Assembly (NCBI GenBank): GCA_033239125.1
Contig: BSWB01000002.1
Coordinates: forward strand, 47,527,001 to 47,591,000
Direction of reading: 5' to 3'
DNA: 64,000 nt
Source of the DNA: Fagopyrum homotropicum
Taxonomy: Eukaryota > Streptophyta > Magnoliopsida > Caryophyllales > Polygonaceae
Shown: positions 1 to 11,239 of the stretch, in pieces
Layout of the letters: every line of letters starts with the position of its first letter
How positions within the stretch are numbered: the first letter of the stretch is position 1
Position numbers and translations under genes: made by a program
The notes under the pieces: generated by a model
Databases searched by the model: none
Seen by the model: the letters and a program-made list of their open reading frames with translations, nothing else
What the model was told of the DNA's origin: nothing

Positions 1-428
1 ACGCTATGGAAAGAGCGGTGTACAGTTTCGGTTGACCTTTGAAAGTGTTCAGCAACAACACGAACCGAGCACCCTTGTGCAAGGGTGTATAAGAACAAAC
101 CAACCTTTTCAATTATCGAGACTTCAATAGAAGAAGTGAGGCCATAGTTCTGCTCCAACTCGTTACATAAACGTTGGAAAACTTCAGCATCCATTCTGAA
201 CATGTTCACTGTTCGAATGTGATGACCATTCAAGATCTCCTCCATCCAAAGTCTCCCCCGATCATACTCAGTGTAACAAGGCTCCTTGTATATGTGCTTG
301 TAGTAGTGATCAGCGGCAACGGCATATTGTCTTTGCAATTCTTGGTGTGACTCAATGATGTTGAACCGTCGAATTTGTCTACGCTCATTGCCGTCACTGT
401 CACTGCTATCAGTACTAGAACTTGACAT
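1..428 (-). CDS. PIF/Harbinger transposase (HARBI1-like nuclease), N-terminal part
   Basis: Reading the minus strand from the ATG at 428 gives an open frame of about 142 residues that runs off the window edge. It starts with a Ser/Asp-rich segment (MSSSSTDSSDSDGNERR). It continues with the helical region typical of plant Harbinger nucleases: FRMDAEVFQRLCNELEQ, then IEKVGLFLYTLAQGCS and AEHFQRSTETVHRSF. In this family that part precedes the DDE nuclease core, which must lie to the left of position 1, so catalytic residues cannot be checked. The protein would cut and join the transposon ends in the nucleus, together with the Myb-like protein encoded upstream at 624-1720. No stop or frameshift is seen. 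A domesticated HARBI1-like host gene is possible, but the adjacent Myb-like partner and terminal repeat argue for a transposon. Confidence 0.85.
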   Translation of the reverse strand, partial: MSSSSTDSSDSDGNERRQIRRFNIIESHQELQRQYAVAADHYYKHIYKEPCYTEYDRGRLWMEEILNGHHIRTVNMFRMDAEVFQRLCNELEQNYGLTSSIEVSIIEKVGLFLYTLAQGCSVRVVAEHFQRSTETVHRSFHS

Positions 429-623
429 TAAAAACCTGGAACAAAAAATTGTGCAAATAAGTACTACTATTAAAGAATGTACTATGATGCAACTTATTTG
501 TAGGTAATAAGGAAATGAGTTTCATGAAATTTCAAAATAAATAATCCAACAACACATACACACAATCCAACATGTTTTTCTTAATAAAAGTACTTTCATA
601 AAATAAATCTAACACTCGGACAA

Positions 624-1720
624 TTACATCAATGACCGCTCATACTCCCATGTCAACCAACTCAACCTCTCCTCATCATTATCCGGGTGCAGTAGTATGT
701 TCATATCCTTCCTAATTTTAGTCCTCCCAATAATGTAGCACCACAATGGACTTCCACTTTCAACCAAGTTATTCTGGACCATCCTTTTGACTACATCCAA
801 CCCTTTCTGAGTCACTCTCTCTTCATCTCTTGCCTTAGAATTTACCTCTTCCTGGAGTACTGCAAGCAATCTGTCACTATTATCTTGTGAACGTTCCAAA
901 AAGGCTTCCAATTTGGAAGAGCCAACTGATTGTCTTCTTTTCCTCTTCATCGGACCCTTATCTTTATTACCCTTAGTTGTCGGTGTTGGTTCGGTGGATT
1001 GAATCGGTTCATCATTGGCGTCTGCTTGAACTCCAGAGTAGCTAGAAGCGCCACCTTCATTAACAGTGCCAACAAAATTACGGAAAAAATCACCACCATC
1101 ACCGTCATCTTCACCTATACCTAATTCCTCATCATCTGCAAGTGAGATAGGCTCAGGTGTTGCCTCACGAACCATTCCAGCTGACATGGCTAGACGGCCT
1201 GTAGCTACATTTCCAGCAAACAACGAAGTCAGCAACTCCTCATAGTCCGCATCCATTCCCTTGTTTTTATACTTCTTACAATTTACGTCTTCCTACAATA
1301 CATAAAGCACATCAAGTTAAATAAATTATTAAACATCACAAATTAATATGTGTAGAAGCTGTAACAACGTAGATACTGACATTGATAAATTACCTTTATC
1401 TTTCTATCCCACCATTCATTGGAAGCCGTAATCATTCGAGTCTTCTCGTCCCATCCTAGACCAGTCTCAGATTTCCTAAGATGATTCCATGTCTTGTATT
1501 CCTTTTTCATTGACTCGTATTTATTTTTACAGAAATCCTTAACTCCTTCCTTCCCAGCCTTACTAACAAATGTAGCTGAGATCTCCTTCCAATTGTAAGT
1601 TTGCTTGCTTCCGTTTTTCTTTTGAAAGTCATTTAAAATTGACACTAGAAGTTTAACTAGTTCAAAAGTCCAAGGAAAATTTGGACCCCTACACTTTTGT
1701 GAGAGATTATTATTGTCCAT
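624..1720 (-). CDS. Myb/SANT-like DNA-binding protein of the Harbinger element
   Basis: Two exons: 1720-1394 and 1292-624, with a 101-bp GT-AG intron. The donor reads AAAG|GTAATT and the acceptor TTGTAG|GAAG. The splice joins KIK to EDVNCKKYKNKG in frame, which restores the conserved linker after the trihelix. Exon 1 carries the Myb/SANT-like domain: WTFELVKLLVSIL at about residues 17-29, then YNWKEISATF, KNKYESMKKEYKTWNHL and SNEWWDRKIK. Exon 2 has the (L/I)F-G-ATG-A motif (LTSLFAGNVATGRLAMS), an acidic stretch, a basic KRKRR nuclear-localisation-like run and a helical tail. In this family the protein recognises the transposon ends and brings the nuclease to the nucleus. No disabling mutation is seen. 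It could also be a host Myb/SANT-like gene, but it sits directly upstream of the transposase on the same strand. Confidence 0.85.
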
Positions 1721-2297
1721 CTACAAGCTCAAAACAATATAACATATGTTTAGTACAAACAAAACACCACAAAATGAAAAATAAAAAATGTATAAGATTA
1801 GGTACACTGGAAGCATTCTAAAAATCAGATTGGCTACACTGCAAGCATTTATACTGGTATAAGAATAGAGAAGTTTCTCAAACTATCGATGGATCATACA
1901 TACAAAACTGCAGCAATAAATTCTTAACTTCAATCTCAAACTATCGATGAATATAAAACCTAACAGTTTATTTGAAGTTTAGCAGCAGTTCCACAAATAT
2001 CAGACCACACAAGAACAAAGATTAAATGGAGCTTAAATGGACACAATTGCAAGAGTATGAAGAAGTTTCAGCAACAGTCTAACTTTAACAAAGATTATAA
2101 ATGGATACAATTGCAACCCATAAATTACAGAAGTCAATAGTCACAAAATTACAACTCTGAAGAGAAGAGTAAATTACATCAGTTTGGAAATAAAATGTAA
2201 TAAAGGAAGCAACCCGAAGCACAATTGCTCAACAATCAAGCAAACGCAGCAACTACAACCTTATGGTAAGAATAATCATACCAATTTCAGTAGATAG

Positions 2298-2623
2298 AAC
2301 ATGTATACAGACTGACCCTTGGCTAGTATCAAATTCGAAATGGAAGCATTATATATTAAACATGAACTCAGATTCGAACAGAGCAGTCAATAACTCACTG
2401 CAAATTATAAACTCAGATTCGAAAAGCAACCCGAAGCAACTACAAGTTTCCACATTCATTTTAATGATAACAAGTTTCCACATTCATTTTTTAGTGATAA
2501 CAACATGTATACAGACTGACCCTTGGCTAGTATCAAATTCGAAATGGAAGCATTATATTAAACATGAACTCAGATTCGAACAGAGCAGTCAATAACTCAC
2601 TGCAAATTATAAACTCAGATTCG
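2298..2623. repeat. direct duplication of a ~123-bp unit in the Harbinger 5' region
   Basis: The segment 2298-2421 is repeated almost unchanged at 2502-2623. Both copies start with AACATGTATACAGACTGACC and end in an AACTCAGATTCG run. They are offset by 204 bp and differ by a two-base indel and a few substitutions. They lie between the transposon end and its first gene. Confidence 0.8.
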
Positions 2624-2910
2624 TTTAATCCGAATAGATGCAGGAAGACTCAGATTATACTACAAAATCTAATAACTCACTGCAGCCAAGTTATGACTCA
2701 GATTCGAAAAGCAAAATAGATGCAGGAACTCAAATTATAAACTCGAATTGGAACTCAGATTTGAGCAATCACCACCATCAGATTCGAATTGGAAAGAACA
2801 ATCACCACCATCAGATTCGAATTCGAAAAGCAAAACAGATTCGAACAAAACAGATTCGAAAAGAGCAGTCACCACCGTCAGATTCGAACAGATTCGAATA
2901 GATGCAGGAA
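2368..2910. repeat. array of about a dozen CAGATTCGAA motifs
   Basis: CAGATTCGAA or a one-base variant occurs roughly a dozen times in this 540-bp stretch, often as CTCAGATTCGAA or fused as CAGATTCGAATTCGAA. It lies 400-1000 bp inside the probable end of the Harbinger element, upstream of its Myb-like gene. Clustered subterminal motifs are typical binding sites of transposon-encoded DNA-binding proteins, so that role is inferred. Confidence 0.6.
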
Positions 2911-3518
2911 CTTCAAATGCATTGCAATCACAAACACGGTTTAAGGGTTTTGATGAGAATATTACTGTAATGCAGCAATCCGAAACGTACCTCAAACTCG
3001 TCGCCTTTTCTCGTCCTCTTGCCGCCGTCAGTTTCTCTTTGCCGTTGCCGTCGCAGGGTTGCTCCAGATCGGGGAAGAAGATAGCAAGGTTGATGAGAGA
3101 GGGTGTTAATTATATACCCGGTTAATGCGTAATTCTTGTTAATAGATGAGGATATTTTGGGTATTTTGCACGGAGAAACCCTAGTGTAACCCCAAAACTC
3201 TTGCTCAGATGGGAGTTTCACAAACAATCGGAGAAACACTAATCACCACTGTTTCTCTCCGTGCCAAACACTCTTAAAAACGAGATACACTACAAAACAA
3301 TCAAAAACACTAGTAGTATCCGTGTGCCAAACACAGCCACCAAAAAGAAAGATTCAAAATTCAGATGGTTTCATATAAGTGAGCATGAGAATATGATTCA
3401 TTGAAATCAAACCACTCCACTTGATTATTCACATCATGATATTGATCTATATTGCTAAATCAAGCATTAAATTATAAAATATTATAATATATTATATTTT
3501 AATAAACTAAAAAAAAAA

Positions 3519-3697
3519 GGCAATTTTAATAACTAGGCCTTTTTGAGAAAGTAAAGTAGTAACTAGACTTTTTAATATTTCAATTAAGTAAATATACCCC
3601 AACCTTTTGTATTGATTCTCAAACTCTACACACTATTCTCTCAAGGGGTACATTTACTAAACACAAAACTAGAAAAAGCCTAGTAAACCAAATTGCT
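3519..3697. mobile_element. MITE with ~25-bp imperfect terminal inverted repeats, copy 1
   Basis: The left end GCAATTTTAATAACTAGGCC pairs with the right end, which on the minus strand reads GCAATTTGGTTTACTAGGCT. A copy of the same ~180-bp sequence lies in the opposite orientation at 19592-19770, and a fragment lies at 44684-44732. No coding capacity. The target duplication is not clear in the AT-rich flank, so the superfamily is not assigned. Confidence 0.65.
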
Positions 3698-4599
3698 TCA
3701 AAAAAGTATACTATTAGTTATAATTGTTAAAAAATAATATAAATATAGTTTACGCTAAATTTTTTAAAAAAATATCCGTGTAAAACACGGAACAACAATA
3801 GTTTTCTTTAAACCTGTAAATCTACTAAACATACCACGTGAATATTGAGCAAATGTTTTGTATTTTCTTTACTTTACCTTTTATTTTATTTTATTTTATT
3901 TTTTGTTTTGCATTGGGTCACTGCCTCTTGGCTCTTTGCCATTACAAAACACCCATTTCTTTCCTTTTCTGAAATTTCAGTTTTACTTTTTATTCTCTTG
4001 CTTTTTCTTTATTGTCTATTTCTTCTTCAATCACTTTATTGTCTCTTCAAATATGGAGATATATAAAAATAATAATTTGCATTCTTTTTATTTTTGCAAA
4101 TCGTGTATATAATTTAAGGTTAAACACTTTTTAGGCAACTCTAAATTAATGCCCTTCTAAAGGGACATATAAGGTTTAATTTTCTACCTATAAATACCAT
4201 ATAGTATTTTTCCACTTTTTAATAAGATACAATGAAGATGTTTATTAATCAAAAGATTACATATGAATCTAAAAGGATAAAAAAAAAAACAAAATAACAT
4301 AAATGTATATTGAACCAAAATTATATAAAAAAAATTTTACAATGTCTGGATGACCGTAAATAACTACACACTACAGGTTTTTATTACAAATAATATCTCA
4401 TACAATAATTTTCCTATCCTTGTGATAACTCATAATTGGAAACATCCAAAAAGATTTGTAGCACCACTAAGAAGATATGCTACCCTACATTACAATAATG
4501 TATGAATGATTGAAAATTTCTGAATATGAGCTTGATGATGATGTCTTTATATTCATATTCACGAGCTTGCATATAGCTCAAATCTCATAGAACAAAGCA
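3698..4599. other. upstream region of the P450 gene
   Basis: AT-rich DNA with many homopolymer runs and a pyrimidine-rich stretch at 3860-4035. No gene or mobile element is recognised. The last 100 bp presumably hold the core promoter and 5' leader of the P450. I see only weak TATA candidates (for example TTTATATT near 4546). Confidence 0.5.
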
Positions 4600-6147
4600 A
4601 TGGACTACCAAACTACACTCTTGTTTTCCTTATCATCTGTACTATTCTTCTATTATCTTTTCAAAGGAAAGTCCATCGGCAAACTTCCTCCAGGACCAAA
4701 GCCATGGCCTATCCTTGGGAACATCCTCCAACTCACCGAAAACCCGCATCGCTATCTCGGCCACCTTTCCGAATCATATGGCCCTCTAATGACCCTTAAA
4801 TTAGGGAGTTTCACTACCATTGTTGTTTCCTCAGTAGATATGACTAGAGAGGTTTTTCAAAATCACGACCTATCTTTCTCTAGTAGAAAAATTCCTTATG
4901 CTGCTAAAGCATTGAGTCACCATAAGTACTCAATTGCTTGGTTACCCGTTTCGCCAAAATGGCGAAATTTGAGAAAGATTTGCTCTGTCAATGTCTTTAC
5001 CAAGAAAAGCTTAGATGCAACCGAGGTTTTACGTCGAGAAAAGGTGCAAGAGCTTCTTGATTATGTAAGGAAGAGTTGTGGGAAGTGTGAAGCTGTGGAG
5101 ATTTCCGGAGCAGCTTTTACGACGCTATTGAATCTGTTATCAAATACGTTCTTCTCCGTTGACCTGGTTAGCCAAAGCTCGAAAGCATCCCAAGAGTTGA
5201 GGGATGTTGCTTTTGCTATAATGGAAGCTAGTGGAAAACCTAATTTGGCCGACTATTTTCCGATTTTTGGTTATTTTGATTTGTTTGGTGTTAAGCGAAA
5301 TGGGGAAGCTTGTATGAGTAAGTTTCTTTCTGTTTTTGATGAGATTATTAAGCAGAAGTTAGCTGATGTTTGTGATGAAGGTGATGATGTTTTGTCTACA
5401 CTTCTCAAGATCTGTAGGGAAAGTGAATCTGAGTTGAGTCTCAATGATATTAAGCACCTCCTCTTGGTAAGTTCTCTAAATTGATGAGATTAGGAGCCAA
5501 ATTTGATGGGTTGATTCATTTTTTGTGTTGTTGATCTATAGGACTTGTTTGTTGCTGGCACAGACACTACATCGACGACACTAGAATGGGGAATGACGGA
5601 GCTACTACGCAATCCGGAAAAGATGGCAAAAGCTCAAGCTGAGTTAGATAAAGTAGTTGGCAAGAACGAGCTTGTCAAGGAATCCGACGTCGAGAGACTA
5701 CCTTACTTGCAAGCAGTAGTGAAAGAGACCCTACGGCTGCACCCGCCAGCCCCGTTCTTGATTCCTCGGAAAGCCGAGAATGAGGTAGACTTGTGTGGCT
5801 ACAAGATTCCAAAGAGCTCGCAATTGCTTGTTAATGCATGGGCCATTAATCGAGACCCGAATGCTTGGCAAAACCCTGCAATGTTCTTGCCTGAGAGGTT
5901 TATGGAGTCGGAAATCGATTTTAGAGGTCATCAGTTCAAGCTCGTGCCGTTTGGAGCTGGAAGAAGGGTGTGTCCTGGATTGCCTTTAGCTGATAGGATG
6001 TTGCACTTGATGTTGGCTAACCTTCTTCACTCTTTCAATTGGAAGCTTGGGAATGGAATGAGAGAAGAAGATGTTGACATGACTGAGATGTTTGGACTCT
6101 CCTTGCATAAAGCTAAGCCTCTTTTAGCACTTCCCGTTGCCAAATGA
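4600..6147 (+). CDS. cytochrome P450, CYP76 family-like
   Basis: Two exons, 4600-5466 and 5542-6147, joined by a 75-bp GT-AG intron (TTG|GTAAGT ... CTATAG|GAC). The phase-0 junction is at the family's usual place, just before the I-helix. The product is 490 residues, a normal P450 length. Visible features in order: N-terminal membrane anchor (residues ~5-22), proline hinge KLPPGPKPWPILGN, I-helix oxygen-binding motif AGTDTTST, K-helix ExxR in KETLRLHPP, PERF motif in FLPERFM, and heme-cysteine loop FGAGRRVCPG. The WLPVSPKWRNLRKI and F-x-AGTDTT patterns resemble CYP76 enzymes, which hydroxylate terpenoids, phenolics or tyrosine-derived precursors at the ER membrane with a P450 reductase. The substrate cannot be told from sequence. 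No neighbouring biosynthetic gene is present. The frame is intact and all key residues are kept, so it is probably functional. Confidence 0.93.
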
Positions 6148-6938
6148 TTGTATTTTGTATTGGATGATCCTAACACGGAAAATCACAAGTCGTAGTGGAA
6201 CCTTATTGTGTTTTGTCAAATACATATTGTTATGCGGAATTATCACAAAGAACATGAATCTACAAACAAAAATAAAAAACAACACACAAATCTATAGACA
6301 GAGTCCTTCTGCCAGGGTTTGTCTGATGGCAGTAGTCAAAGTCTTGATTTTCGGATTTCGGGTGAATTCCATAGACTCTCACACGTTTTTCGTCTAATGA
6401 CAACTCAAATTTACTACTAGTTGATGCACCTAATGAAATAGAGGAAATAAAGTTGGTAGGTTCGTCCAATGAGTTTCAAATGCCCTGTGTCAAAGTTTTT
6501 TTTTAATTAGTATCAATTTTAAAAATTATGTTTTATTAGGAGAAAAAAGACTAAAAATATTTTTTTAATAAAAAAATACATTAAAAAATACAAAAAAAAT
6601 AAAATATATTCGTTACTTAATGATTTAATCACTTACTATATTAGCAATAAAAAAAAAAGATTTTTTCTTAACTTTAATATATTTTGAGATAAAAAAAATA
6701 TATTATAAAATGAAAAAATAAATAAAATAGAATAAAATAACGTAGAAAGGGATTTGAACTCTTGATATTGAGGTTTAATCGCTATGACAAGCACTCTTTT
6801 GTTTCATAAACAATTAAAAATAAATATTATAGACCAAAAAAATTGGAAACTTGTGTTGTTGTGTCTAACGACACCCCTTGTCAGACGGGCATTTAAGTTG
6901 GTTTTAGGGGGTTGAATGTATAATCAAGCCTTATGATC
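6148..6938. other. intergenic, AT-rich
   Basis: Downstream of the P450. The first ~150 bp probably hold its 3' UTR. From about 6500 to 6740 the sequence is almost pure A/T. A tRNA-like B-box (GTTCAAATCCC on the minus strand near 6756) is present without a convincing A-box or cloverleaf. No gene recognised. Confidence 0.5.
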
Positions 6939-7197
6939 TCAAAGAGAAACATGTTTAGAGCAATATTGTAGCTGAACATCTTGGCTCTTAATATCAACAT
7001 TCAAGGTACAATTCATGGCAACCGCCACGTGTTTCTTGACGAAGCCCAATAGCTTCACACGCCCTTTCACAACCATATAAGCGGTCACCTCCAACTCCCC
7101 GTCGGTCAGGTCCCCAACCAGGCTCGGCGTCTGAGCCAACTTCTCCACCATCACAACCGCAGTTACATTCACCCTCATCGAAACAGTGAATATCGAA
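6939..7197 (-). pseudogene. C-terminal fragment of a LEA_2 (NDR1/HIN1-like) protein gene
   Basis: The minus strand encodes about 85 residues ending in a stop at 6939: FTVSMRVNVTAVVMV, then PSLVGDLTDGELEVTAYM, GRVKLLGFVKKHVAVAMNC and a tail ending YCSKHVSL. The spacing of NCTL...Q...C...VSL at the end of a beta-rich segment is characteristic of plant LEA_2 membrane-associated proteins. The frame is lost at about 7197, exactly where retroelement pol sequence starts at 7204. The N-terminal anchor and the first half of the domain are absent from both flanks. I read it as a gene fragment cut off by, or carried with, the retroelement. The family call rests on pattern only. Confidence 0.5.
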
Positions 7198-7203
7198 ATT
7201 TCT

Positions 7204-9964
7204 GAGTTATTGTAACAGTTTGATGATCTGTTCCAAGTGCCAGTGCAGTTACCTCCCTTTAGACAAGGCTTTAACCATAAAATTCCCTTGTTGGAGGGCG
7301 CTAACCCAGTTAATCAAAGACCATACAGATATGCTGTGTATCAAAAGAATGAGATTGATAAGATTGTGCAAGAAATGTTGAAAGAAGGTACAATACAAGC
7401 AAGTTGTAGTGCTTATGCATCTCCTGTGGTATTGGTCAAGAAAAAAGATGGAACATGGAGGTTATGTGTAGATTATAAAGGACTTAATGGGTTAACCATA
7501 AAGGATAGGTTTCCAATCCCACTGATTGAAGACTTAATGGATGAACTGGGAGGATCTTCCATTTATTCAAAGATAGACTTGAGGTCTGGTTACCATCAAG
7601 TAAGAATGGATCCGGCTGACATTCATAAGACTGCTTTTAAAACTCATAGTGGTCATTATGAATACTTAGTGATGCCATTTGGTTTGACAAATGCTCCTGC
7701 AACCTTCCAAAGTCTAATGAATTCAGTATTGAGGGAATTCTTAAGGAAATCAGTACTGATCTTCTTTGATGACATTTTGATCTACAGCTCTTCCATGTCA
7801 GATCATATTCAGCATTTGAGGGATGTATTTGAAGCTATGAGAAGCAGTCAGTTGTTAGCCAAGAGAAGCAAATGTTCATTTGCTAGTGATAAAGTGGAGT
7901 ATTTAGGACATTTTATCTCAGCTGCTGGAGTGTCCACCGATCCAAGTAAAGTCCAAGCTGTAGCAGATTAGCCAGTACCAAAAAACCTTAAATAACTTAG
8001 AGGATTTTTGGGATTGGCAGGGTACTATAGGAGATTTGTGAGAAATTTCGGGGTAACTGCAAGACCCTTAACTCTTCTCATAAAGAAAGATGCATTTGCT
8101 TGGAATGAAGAAGCCAATTTTGCATTTGATGCCTTGAAAACTGCTTTGTGTCAAGCTCTAGTTTTGGCTCTACCCTTGTTTGATAAACCCTTCCTGGTGG
8201 AGACAGATGCATCTAGTCAGGGTATTGGGGCAGTGCTTATGCAAGAAGGTCATCCATTGGCTTATATCAGTAGACATTTGAAGGGGAAACAATTAAACCT
8301 GTCAATTTATGAAAAAGAACTGCTAGCTGTGGTATTTGCAGTACAGAAATGGAGGCATTACTTGTTGACTGGACACTTTATCATCAAGACTAATCAAAGA
8401 AGTCTCAAGTATCTGTTAGAGCAAAGGCTTAATACCCCAATCCAACAACAATGGCTCCCTAAACTCCTGGAATTTGATTATGAAATTCAGTATAGAGAAG
8501 GTAAAGAAAATTGGGCTGCTGATGCTTTATCTAGGATGGATGGCGCTAAAGTGTTGCACATGTCCTTATCTATCTTAGAATGTGATTTGTTAAAGCAACT
8601 TCAAGCTGCTTATACATCTGACACCAACATTAACACCATCATTGAAGCTCTACAAAAAAGTTCCACAGCAAAGAAACACTACTCTTGGAACCATGGCCTT
8701 TTAAGGAGAAAGAGTAAACTGGTGATCCCTAATGATGCTTCTCTCAAAGATAAAATTCTAGAATGGCTTCATGGGTCAAGTACTGGTGGCCACTCAGGTC
8801 GGGATGCTACTCATCAGAGAGTTAAGGGTTTATTTTACTGGAAAGGTATGGCTAAGGACATACAAAGTTACATCAGAAGTTGTAGTGTATGCCAGCAGTG
8901 TAAGTATGATAATGCTCCTTCACCTGGATTATTGCAACCACTCCCTATTCCTGAGTTTATATGGTCTGATATCTCTATGGATTTCATCACTGGATTACCA
9001 TCGTCTTTTGGCAAATCAGTGATATTTGTTGTAGTGGATAGACTCAGCAGCATCAGTAGCTCAAGCCTACTTGGATAATGTCTTCAAAGTACATGGATTC
9101 CCCAAATCCATTGTGAGTGACAGAGACACAATTTTCTTGAGTAATTTTTGGCAGGAATTGTTTACTCTACAAGGGGTATCTCTGAATTTGTCCACTACAT
9201 ACCATCCTCAAACTGATGGTCAAACAGAAGTGGTTAACAGATGCATTGAAACTTATCTGAGATGTATGACTAGTGATAGACCACATCTATGGAGCAAATG
9301 GCTCCCATTGGCAGAATTTTGGTACAACACATCCTTTTACTCAGCCACCAGACTTACCCCCTATGAGGTAGTATATGGCCAAGCTCCTCCTCATCATCTA
9401 CCTTACTTACCTGGTGAATCAAAGGTAGATATTGTTGCCAAAAGCTTACAGGAAAGAGAGAATATGATTAAAATTCTCAAATTCCATCTGTTGAGGGCTC
9501 AACACAGAATGACACAGGTTGCAGATGCACATAGAAGTGATAGGAATTTTGATATAGGAGACTGGGTTTATGTCAAGCTACAACCATATAGGCAACAAAC
9601 AGTGGTTGTAAGGAACTCTCAGAAGTTATCACCTCGATATTATGGGCCATACAAAGTCATTGATAAAATAGGAAAGGTTGCTTACAAGTTAGAACTTCCT
9701 AGTACTTCTCAAATTCATCCAGTTTTTCATGTCTCACAACTTAAACACCATGTGGGCACTGCTGTCTCTTCTTCTACTCTGCCTTCTGTGCTAATTGATG
9801 TTCTAGCCAAGGCACCAGAATACATTTTAGAAAGAAGAATGGTTAAACGACAGGGTCGAGCAGCTACTCAGATCTTAGTGAAATGGGTTAATCAACCTGT
9901 GGAAGAAGCAACCTTGGAATTTTTCTATGAATTCATGAAGAAATATCCAGATTTTGATGCTTAG
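7204..9964 (+). pseudogene. chromovirus pol remnant: RT, RNase H, integrase, chromodomain-like tail
   Basis: One long frame is interrupted by stops at 7213, 7969 and 7993, then shifts at about 9050, where a stretch of the integrase core seems deleted. Domains in order: reverse transcriptase (SPVVLVKKKDGTWRLCVDY; the active site reads FFDDIL), RNase H (VETDASSQGIGAVL ... YEKELLAVVFA), H2C2 integrase zinc finger (GGHSGRDAT...CSVCQQCK), integrase core (SMDFITGLP, IVSDRDTIF, QTDGQTEVVNR) and a C-terminal PVFHVSQLK segment followed by a chromodomain-like ILVKWVNQPVEEATLEF. In life this polyprotein copies element RNA and integrates the cDNA. Here the stops, the deletion and the missing gag and protease make it inactive. 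Confidence 0.88.
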
Positions 9965-10008
9965 GATGTTTCAACCTTGTGGTCAAGGTTTTTCGAGGGG
10001 GGAAGATT

Positions 10009-10334
10009 TGTTACAGCAATTCAATAGAAAACAATTGATGGCCAGTAGGTTGCCACGTGTCTGTTTGTAGGTTGCCACGTGCCTGCTGTAAAGGTTGTTA
10101 AAATTTTGTTACAAGTCCTGTTATAAGGCAAAAAAACAGAGACTTGTAATGCATTCATTCATATCAATGGAATTCTCATTTCTCTCGTCTCTCTCATCTC
10201 CTTTCTGATTTCCTGAGAGATTGAATCTCTCTTCAATCTCATCTCAGGTTGTTATAGGTTGTTGTTCAGTAATTGAACATTAGCTTGTAATTGGAATCTA
10301 TTCTCACTAATACAGTTTACTGTATTTGATACAA
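10009..10334 (+). repeat. 3' LTR of the Reina-like element
   Basis: Starts TGTTACAGCAATT directly after the polypurine tract and is about 300-325 bp long. The end is placed at a ...ATACA near 10312 or 10334 and is uncertain because no second LTR is available. It contains two GCCACGTG G-box-like sites (near 10053 and 10074) and a CT-rich leader. Confidence 0.6.
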
Positions 10335-11239
10335 ATGTCAAGAGACGGTTATTAATCACCCGTGAAGTTGTGTTTGTAATTAGTAAAAGCAAATTCTTCA
10401 AAATGTGAAATGAAGAGCAATCCTTGAATGAATCTCCAATTAAGAAGCTTCACTCGTTGCTAACTAAAATACAATAAAATCCAAATTTGTGTTAAAAAAA
10501 GAGTTTGAAAATCTATGATTTATGTGTTCTCCACATGAAAAATCTCATCAAATATAGACAGTAAACTGAAATTTGGTCAATACTTCAAATGTGAAATCAA
10601 GAGCAATCCTTCAACGTTGGAATCATCTCATTAAGTTAAATAACAATGTGAACATAAAGTAATATAATATTACCATATAGACAGTAAAGTGAAATTTGGT
10701 GAATATTTAAAACAAAACATGAAACCACGATATTGAGAAACTAAATATGAATAGCATAAAAGTCACCAACAACAAATTTGATTACCACATTTGAACCCTT
10801 CGACTAATGAATTGGAGATGACAATCACAACCTAGATCTGTAGAATTTCTTATATAAAGTTTACAAGATCCATTTTCAAGTCTTTTATGAGCCTTCAGAG
10901 AATCCATACTTTTTACGAAAAGTCGAGGGAAGAAGAAGAAGAAAAAACGGATCAAACGAGGTAAGCTTTGCGAGGGTGGTGATTGTAGAGAACTCCGTTG
11001 AAGCTTTTAACTAAAAAGATTTGGAGAATTATTACATTTAGTTAACATAAATTTACAATATCTTTTCGGTTAATATCTTTCGGTTTACGATATCGAGATC
11101 GATATTATCATATCTAAAAGTAATAATTAATAGTTTTTAACAATATTTACTCTTTTTGGAAGATATTAGTAAAATCGAGTATCTTCAAATTTGACAAAAA
11201 CATAACAAACTTTAGGCAGTTAAGATATCTTATCTTATA
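10335..11239. other. intergenic with short internal duplications
   Basis: No coding sequence. Two phrases recur: a GTGAAAT(G/C)AAGAGCAATCC string at about 10408 and 10590, and ATATAGACAGTAAA(C/G)TGAAATTTGGT at about 10553 and 10676. This suggests a decayed local duplication. GAAGAAGAAGAAG is a short microsatellite near 10930. Confidence 0.5.

Larger units (their letters stand above)
1..3338 (-). mobile_element. PIF/Harbinger DNA transposon, left end outside window
   Basis: Two genes in the same orientation, a Myb/SANT-like protein and a HARBI1-type nuclease, are the standard pair of an autonomous PIF/Harbinger element. The probable right end is near 3338, where the minus strand reads GGCTGTGTTTGGCACACGG. 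A related GTGTTTGGCAC string lies about 60 nt inward. The other terminal repeat and the target duplication are outside the window or not recognisable, so this boundary is inferred. Both reading frames visible here are open, so the element may be fairly young. Confidence 0.75.
7204..10334 (+). mobile_element. 5'-truncated Ty3/gypsy chromovirus (Reina-like), with one LTR
   Basis: Only the 3' half of a chromovirus is present: decayed pol (7204-9964), a polypurine tract GAGGGGGGAAGA at about 9995-10006, and one short LTR from 10009. The gag gene and 5' LTR are absent; the left junction abuts a LEA_2 gene fragment. The short LTR and the C-terminal chromodomain-like tail suggest the Reina lineage, but I cannot run the phylogeny. 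Confidence 0.75.

Noticed and set aside
4600..6147. Assigning the P450 a specific betalain or terpenoid role
   Set aside because: CYP76-like motifs are clear, but subfamily-level identity cannot be settled without alignment, and no pathway neighbours are present.
6740..6800. tRNA-like B-box on the minus strand
   Set aside because: GTTCAAATCCC is present, but no A-box, anticodon stem or acceptor pairing can be drawn. At most a decayed SINE trace.
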